From Pseudomonas helmanticensis (GTDB lineage: Bacteria; Pseudomonadota; Gammaproteobacteria; Pseudomonadales; Pseudomonadaceae), in NCBI RefSeq assembly GCF_900182985.1, contig NZ_FXUY01000001.1, positions 2,790,001 through 2,854,000 on the forward strand: DNA of 64,000 bases. The letters are read 5' to 3'. Positions 59,593-64,000 of this stretch are shown here, piece after piece (position 1 is the first letter of the stretch; the number at the start of each line of letters is the position of its first letter). Below the pieces are notes generated by a model. That model did no database searches and was not told where the DNA came from. It saw only the letters and a program-made list of their open reading frames with translations. The translations under genes and the position numbers were made by a program.

Positions 59593-60720
59593 ATGACTAA
59601 GGCTACTAAGCAGATTTCCAAACTGTTTGCCGCTATGGTTCTGGCCGGGGTTGCCAGCCATTCGTTCGCAGCTGACACCATCAAAATCGGTATCGCCGGC
59701 CCTAAAACCGGTCCAGTAGCCCAGTACGGCGACATGCAGTTCAGTGGCGCCCGCATGGCCATCGAACAGATCAACGCCAAGGGCGGCGTCGACGGCAAGA
59801 AACTCGAAGCTGTTGAATACGACGACGCCTGCGATCCGAAACAAGCGGTAGCGGTAGCGAACAAGGTCGTCAACGACGGCGTCAAGTTCGTCGTCGGTCA
59901 CCTGTGCTCCAGCTCCACTCAACCGGCTTCGGACATCTACGAAGACGAAGGCGTGATCATGATCACCCCGGCTGCCACCAGCCCGGACATCACCGCCCGT
60001 GGTTACAAAATGGTCTTCCGCACCATCGGTCTGGACAGCGCCCAAGGCCCTGCCGCCGGTAACTACATTGCCGATCACGTAAAACCGAAAATCGTTGCTG
60101 TGCTGCACGACAAACAGCAATACGGTGAAGGCATCGCCACCGCCGTCAAATCCACCCTTGAGAAGAAAGGCGTGAAAGTTGCCGTGTTCGAAGGCGTCAA
60201 CGCCGGCGACAAGGACTTCTCCTCGATCATCGCCAAACTCAAGCAAGCCAATGTCGACTTCGTTTACTACGGCGGCTACCACCCGGAGCTGGGCCTGATC
60301 CTGCGTCAATCGGCTGAAAAAGGCCTGAAAGCCAAGTTCATGGGTCCGGAAGGCGTGGGTAACGACTCCATTTCGCAGATCGCCAAAGACGCTTCCGAAG
60401 GTCTGCTGGTAACCCTGCCGAAATCCTTCGACCAGGATCCGGCCAACATTGCCCTGGCGGATGCATTCAAGGCGAAGAAAGAAGACCCGAGCGGCCCGTT
60501 CGTGTTCCCTTCCTACTCGGCGGTTGAAGTGATTGCCGGCGGTATCGCCGCTGCCAAGAGCGAAGACCCGGCCAAAGTGGCTGAAGCCATTCACGCCGGC
60601 ACCTTCAAAACCCCGACTGGCGATCTGAGCTTCGACGCCAAGGGTGACCTGAAGGACTTCAAATTTGTGGTTTACGAGTGGCACTTCGGCAAACCAAAAA
60701 CTGAAGTTTCGCCTCAGTAA
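59593..60720 (+). CDS. braC: branched-chain amino acid ABC transporter substrate-binding protein
   Basis: A 375-aa periplasmic binding protein with signal peptide ending SHSFAADT. The Leu/Ile/Val-binding fold is shown by IKIGIAGPKTGPVAQYGDMQ, MAIEQINAKGGVDGKKLEAV, YDDACDPKQAVAVANKVVND and GHLCSSSTQPASDIYEDEGV. It delivers leucine, isoleucine, valine and probably alanine to BraDE. It is the first gene of braCDEFG; a hairpin terminator 25 bp downstream probably makes the binding protein mRNA more abundant than the rest. Confidence 0.96.
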   Translation: MTKATKQISKLFAAMVLAGVASHSFAADTIKIGIAGPKTGPVAQYGDMQFSGARMAIEQINAKGGVDGKKLEAVEYDDACDPKQAVAVANKVVNDGVKFVVGHLCSSSTQPASDIYEDEGVIMITPAATSPDITARGYKMVFRTIGLDSAQGPAAGNYIADHVKPKIVAVLHDKQQYGEGIATAVKSTLEKKGVKVAVFEGVNAGDKDFSSIIAKLKQANVDFVYYGGYHPELGLILRQSAEKGLKAKFMGPEGVGNDSISQIAKDASEGLLVTLPKSFDQDPANIALADAFKAKKEDPSGPFVFPSYSAVEVIAGGIAAAKSEDPAKVAEAIHAGTFKTPTGDLSFDAKGDLKDFKFVVYEWHFGKPKTEVSPQ

Positions 60721-60744
60721 GGCGCGCCCTGACTGACTGCCAAT

Positions 60745-60775
60745 AAAGCCCACGGCGTGCCGTGGGCTTTGTTTT
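60745..60775 (+). terminator. internal terminator/attenuator between braC and braD
   Basis: AAAGCCCACGG-CGTG-CCGTGGGCTTT followed by GTTTT. The stem is an 11-bp perfect inverse. It lies inside an operon, so partial read-through is expected. Confidence 0.9.
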
Positions 60776-60950
60776 ACGAATGTATGGGCCGCGCTGGCGT
60801 GATCCGCCAGTCTCCCCACCTGAAAATCTCAAAACCGTCATCAGCGGTTCGCTGGCAAAACCCGGATTCGAAGTGGATATAGATCCACGGGGCCGGGCGG
60901 GAAAATGACTCCACCAGTGAAATGCGTATCAGGTTTTTAGGAGCGTTGTA

Positions 60951-61874
60951 ATGCCTGACCTCTATCACTTCTTCCAGCAGCTGGTTAATGGCCTGACCAT
61001 TGGCAGCACGTATGCCCTGATCGCCATCGGCTATACGATGGTTTACGGCATCATTGGAATGATCAACTTCGCCCACGGCGAGGTGTACATGATCGGTTCC
61101 TACGTGGCGTTCATCGCCATCGCCGGGCTGGCCATGATGGGAATCGACAACGTCCCGCTGTTGATGACCGCCGCCTTCATCGCGAGCATCGTTGTCACCA
61201 GTTCGTATGGTTACAGCATCGAACGGATCGCCTACCGCCCCCTGCGCGGCAGCAACCGTCTGATCCCGCTGATCTCCGCCATCGGCATGTCGATCTTCCT
61301 GCAGAACACGGTTCTGCTGGCGCAAGACTCCAAGGACAAATCCATCCCCAACCTGATCCCCGGGAACATTTCCTTCGGACCAGGTGGCGCACATGAAGTG
61401 CTGATTTCCTACATGCAAATCGTGGTGTTCGTGGTGACCCTGGTCGCCATGCTCGGGCTGACGCTGTTCATCTCCCGTTCTCGTCTGGGCCGCGCCTGCC
61501 GCGCCTGTGCCGAAGACATCAAGATGGCCAACCTGCTCGGCATCAACACCAACAACATCATCGCCCTGACCTTCGTCATTGGTGCTGCGCTGGCGGCCAT
61601 CGCGGCCGTGCTGCTGAGCATGCAATACGGTGTGATCAACCCGAACGCCGGTTTCCTCGTCGGCCTCAAAGCCTTCACCGCAGCGGTACTCGGCGGTATC
61701 GGCAGCATCCCCGGCGCCATGCTCGGCGGGCTGGTGCTGGGGGTGGCGGAAGCGTTTGGTGCCGATATCTTCGGCGACCAATACAAGGACGTCGTGGCTT
61801 TCGGCTTGTTGGTTCTGGTGCTGTTGTTCCGTCCGACCGGCATTCTGGGCCGTCCGGAGGTTGAGAAAGTATGA
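60951..61874 (+). CDS. braD: branched-chain amino acid ABC transporter permease
   Basis: A 307-aa LivH-type permease with about eight membrane helices. Characteristic segments are [40 protein letters not shown] and the EAA-like cytoplasmic loop [41 protein letters not shown] stretch closes the domain. It pairs with BraE to form the inner-membrane channel. The start has TAGGAG upstream, and the stop overlaps braE by 4 bp. Confidence 0.96.
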   Translation: MPDLYHFFQQLVNGLTIGSTYALIAIGYTMVYGIIGMINFAHGEVYMIGSYVAFIAIAGLAMMGIDNVPLLMTAAFIASIVVTSSYGYSIERIAYRPLRGSNRLIPLISAIGMSIFLQNTVLLAQDSKDKSIPNLIPGNISFGPGGAHEVLISYMQIVVFVVTLVAMLGLTLFISRSRLGRACRACAEDIKMANLLGINTNNIIALTFVIGAALAAIAAVLLSMQYGVINPNAGFLVGLKAFTAAVLGGIGSIPGAMLGGLVLGVAEAFGADIFGDQYKDVVAFGLLVLVLLFRPTGILGRPEVEKV

Positions 61875-63127
61875 CTAGGAATCTTAAACAGGCGCTGTTC
61901 AGCGCTTTGCTGGTGTGGGCCGTGGCCTACCCGGTACTCGGTCTGAAACTGACCATCGTCGGCATCAACCTCGAAGTGCACAACACCAGCCCGATGATTC
62001 TGGCGACCATCGCCATCTGCTCGGTGCTGATGTTCCTGCGGGTGCTGTTCAACCAGCAGATCAGCAAGGCGTGGAATTCCTCGCCGGGCCTGCCGCTGAT
62101 CCCGGCCAAGGCCAGTAACTTCCTGACCCTGCCGACCACGCAACGCTACTTCATCATTGCGCTGATCATCGGTGCGCTGGTGTGGCCGTTCTTCGGCTCG
62201 CGTGGCGCGGTGGACATCGCGACGCTGATCCTGATCTACGTGATGCTCGGCCTTGGCCTGAACATCGTCGTCGGTCTGGCCGGTCTGCTTGACCTCGGTT
62301 ACGTCGGCTTCTACGCCGTCGGCGCCTACAGCTACGCGCTGCTGTCGCACTACTACGGTTTGAGCTTCTGGATCTGTCTGCCGATCGCCGGCCTGATGGC
62401 GGCGACGTTCGGCTTCCTGCTGGGCTTCCCGGTATTGCGTTTGCGCGGTGACTATCTGGCGATCGTGACCCTCGGCTTCGGCGAGATCATCCGTCTGTTC
62501 CTGCGTAACCTGACCGACATCACTGGCGGTCCGAACGGCATCAGCAACATCGAGAAACCGACGTTCTTCGGCCTGACCTTCGAGCGTAAAGCCGCGGAAG
62601 GCATGCAGACCTTCCACGAGTATTTCGGCCTGCAATACAACTCGATCAACAAGGTGATTTTCCTCTACCTGGTGGCCTTGTTGCTGGCACTGGCGGCGTT
62701 GTTCATCATCAACCGTCTGCTGCGCATGCCGATCGGCCGTGCGTGGGAAGCGCTGCGTGAAGATGAAATCGCCTGCCGGGCACTGGGTCTGAATCCGACG
62801 ATCATCAAGCTGTCGGCGTTCACCCTCGGTGCAAGCTTCGCCGGTTTCGCCGGTAGCTTCTTCGCTGCCCGTCAGGGCCTGGTGACCCCGGAATCGTTCA
62901 CCTTCATCGAGTCGGCGATCATCCTCGCCATCGTCGTGCTGGGTGGCATGGGCTCGCAGTTAGGTGTGATCCTCGCCGCAGTGGTGATGATCCTGTTGCC
63001 GGAAATGATGCGTGAGTTCAGCGAGTACCGGATGTTGATGTTCGGTGCGCTGATGGTGTTGATGATGATCTGGCGTCCACAAGGTCTGCTGCCGATGCAA
63101 CGCCCACACATGGAGTTGCGAAAATGA
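61871..63127 (+). CDS. braE: branched-chain amino acid ABC transporter permease
   Basis: A 418-aa LivM-type permease. The first ~90 residues hold two membrane helices of the long form (DUF3382-like part). The core follows with [40 protein letters not shown] and the coupling loop [20 protein letters not shown]. It overlaps braD (ATGA) and braF (ATGA), indicating tight translational coupling. It forms the heterodimeric channel with BraD. Confidence 0.96.
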   Translation: MTRNLKQALFSALLVWAVAYPVLGLKLTIVGINLEVHNTSPMILATIAICSVLMFLRVLFNQQISKAWNSSPGLPLIPAKASNFLTLPTTQRYFIIALIIGALVWPFFGSRGAVDIATLILIYVMLGLGLNIVVGLAGLLDLGYVGFYAVGAYSYALLSHYYGLSFWICLPIAGLMAATFGFLLGFPVLRLRGDYLAIVTLGFGEIIRLFLRNLTDITGGPNGISNIEKPTFFGLTFERKAAEGMQTFHEYFGLQYNSINKVIFLYLVALLLALAALFIINRLLRMPIGRAWEALREDEIACRALGLNPTIIKLSAFTLGASFAGFAGSFFAARQGLVTPESFTFIESAIILAIVVLGGMGSQLGVILAAVVMILLPEMMREFSEYRMLMFGALMVLMMIWRPQGLLPMQRPHMELRK

Positions 63128-63891
63128 GCCGCGAGATTCTTAAGGTCGAAAACCTGAGCATGCGCTTCGGCGGTTTGCTCGCGGTCAACGGCGTGGCCCT
63201 GACCGTCAAAGAGAAACAGGTGGTTGCGCTGATCGGCCCGAACGGCGCCGGCAAGACCACCGTGTTCAACTGCCTGACCGGTTTCTACCAGCCAACGGGC
63301 GGCAGCATTCTGCTCGACGGCGAGCCGATTCAAGGCCTGCCGGGCCACAAGATCGCCCTCAAAGGCGTGGTGCGCACCTTCCAGAACGTGCGCCTGTTCA
63401 AGGACATGACGGCGGTCGAGAACCTGTTGATCGCCCAGCACCGTCACTTGAACACCAACTTCCTGGCTGGCCTGTTCAAGACTCCGTCGTTCCGCAAAAG
63501 CGAGCGCGAGGCCATGGAGTTTGCCGAGTACTGGCTGGAAAAGGTCAACCTCAAGGAGTTCGCCAACCGTACCGCCGGCACCCTGGCCTACGGTCAGCAA
63601 CGGCGTCTGGAAATCGCTCGCTGCATGATGACCCGTCCGCGGATCCTCATGCTCGACGAACCGGCCGCCGGCCTGAACCCGAAGGAAACCGAAGACCTCA
63701 AGGCGCTGATCGGCATGCTCCGTGAAGAGCACAATGTGACAGTGCTGCTGATCGAACACGACATGAAACTGGTCATGAGCATTTCCGACCACATCGTCGT
63801 GATCAACCAGGGCACGCCTCTGGCTGACGGCACGCCGGAACAGATCCGCGACAATCCTGAAGTGATCAAAGCCTACCTGGGGGAAGCGTAA
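63124..63891 (+). CDS. braF: branched-chain amino acid ABC transporter ATPase
   Basis: A 255-aa LivG-type ATPase. Walker A is [11 protein letters not shown], the Q-loop region is [10 protein letters not shown], the signature is [15 protein letters not shown] (a Y-G-Q variant of LSGGQ usual for LivG), Walker B is [14 protein letters not shown] and the switch His is in LIEHDMKLV. It powers BraCDE uptake with BraG. It overlaps braE by 4 bp and its stop directly precedes the braG ATG. Confidence 0.97.
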   Translation: MSREILKVENLSMRFGGLLAVNGVALTVKEKQVVALIGPNGAGKTTVFNCLTGFYQPTGGSILLDGEPIQGLPGHKIALKGVVRTFQNVRLFKDMTAVENLLIAQHRHLNTNFLAGLFKTPSFRKSEREAMEFAEYWLEKVNLKEFANRTAGTLAYGQQRRLEIARCMMTRPRILMLDEPAAGLNPKETEDLKALIGMLREEHNVTVLLIEHDMKLVMSISDHIVVINQGTPLADGTPEQIRDNPEVIKAYLGEA

Positions 63892-64000
63892 ATGCTGCAG
63901 TTCGAAAACGTTTCCACCTTCTACGGCAAGATCCAGGCCCTGCACAGCGTCAACGTCGAAGTCCGTCAGGGCGAGATCGTCACCCTGATCGGCGCCAACG
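63892..64000 (+). CDS. braG: branched-chain amino acid ABC transporter ATPase (N-terminal part, cut by window edge)
   Basis: Only 36 codons are visible: MLQFENVSTFYGKIQALHSV then NVEVRQGEIVTLIGAN, the LivF-type start running into Walker A. The ATG follows the braF TAA with no gap. The remainder is outside the window. It is the second ATPase of the BraCDEFG importer. Confidence 0.93.
   Translation, partial: MLQFENVSTFYGKIQALHSVNVEVRQGEIVTLIGAN

Noticed and set aside
1..64000. tRNA, rRNA, insertion sequence or prophage genes
   Set aside because: No tRNA-like cloverleaf ends, rRNA core sequence, transposase, integrase or phage structural gene was recognised.

Overview
The window is a roughly 60% GC stretch of a Pseudomonas chromosome. 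It most resembles the P. fluorescens group. The evidence is a complete protocatechuate (pca) regulon in Pseudomonas order, an EmhRABC/TtgRABC-type efflux locus, a XenB-like ene-reductase, the BraCDEFG branched-chain amino acid transporter, OlsBA ornithine-lipid genes, a CcoM-type micropeptide, and many dispersed REP-type palindromes between genes. I see no tRNA, rRNA, insertion sequence, phage or CRISPR array.

Layout: 1-6600 holds the end of a DapA-family gene, small stress-type proteins, a DMT exporter, a methyltransferase and a LemA/TPM-domain operon. 6866-13600 holds periplasmic BglX, a phospholipase-D/cardiolipin-synthase gene coupled to yceI, a serine hydrolase overlapping a small Cys protein, and a short acyl-CoA-dehydrogenase-like gene. 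13754-16111 holds olsBA and an ACP phosphodiesterase. 16282-18863 is an ArsR regulator-MFS-XenB operon preceded by a clear inverted repeat. 19022-19471 is an unrecognised gene of unusual composition. 19837-26503 is emhR divergent from emhABC, with a TtgR-type operator. 26868-29228 holds an OprD-type porin and a trans-aconitate methyltransferase.

29324-40354 is the protocatechuate branch of the beta-ketoadipate pathway, all on the minus strand: pcaR, pcaK, pcaIJF, pcaHG, pcaT, pcaB, pcaD, pcaC. Together they take up 4-hydroxybenzoate/protocatechuate and related acids and convert protocatechuate to succinyl-CoA and acetyl-CoA. Three inverted repeats, upstream of pcaI, pcaK and pcaR, share the same half-sites at exactly 19 bp and are the likely PcaR operators.

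40355-47612 holds a small conserved gene with a structured leader, pitA, a long composite inverted repeat, a 37-aa ccoM-like gene under ANR/FNR-type boxes, and a LysR-Rid-aminotransferase group. 47884-55428 holds rapA, a spinster-like MFS gene, a Cys-cluster protein and an MHYT-GGDEF-EAL c-di-GMP protein. 56411-58612 encodes a 733-aa protein whose ordered motifs fit a divergent FtsZ/tubulin-superfamily GTPase; it is the most unusual gene here. The window ends inside the braCDEFG operon.

REP-like elements fall into at least three sequence families. Several touch genes: one supplies the last 34 codons of the DMT exporter, one sits where the T-tract of the rapA terminator should be, and one abuts an MFS stop codon.
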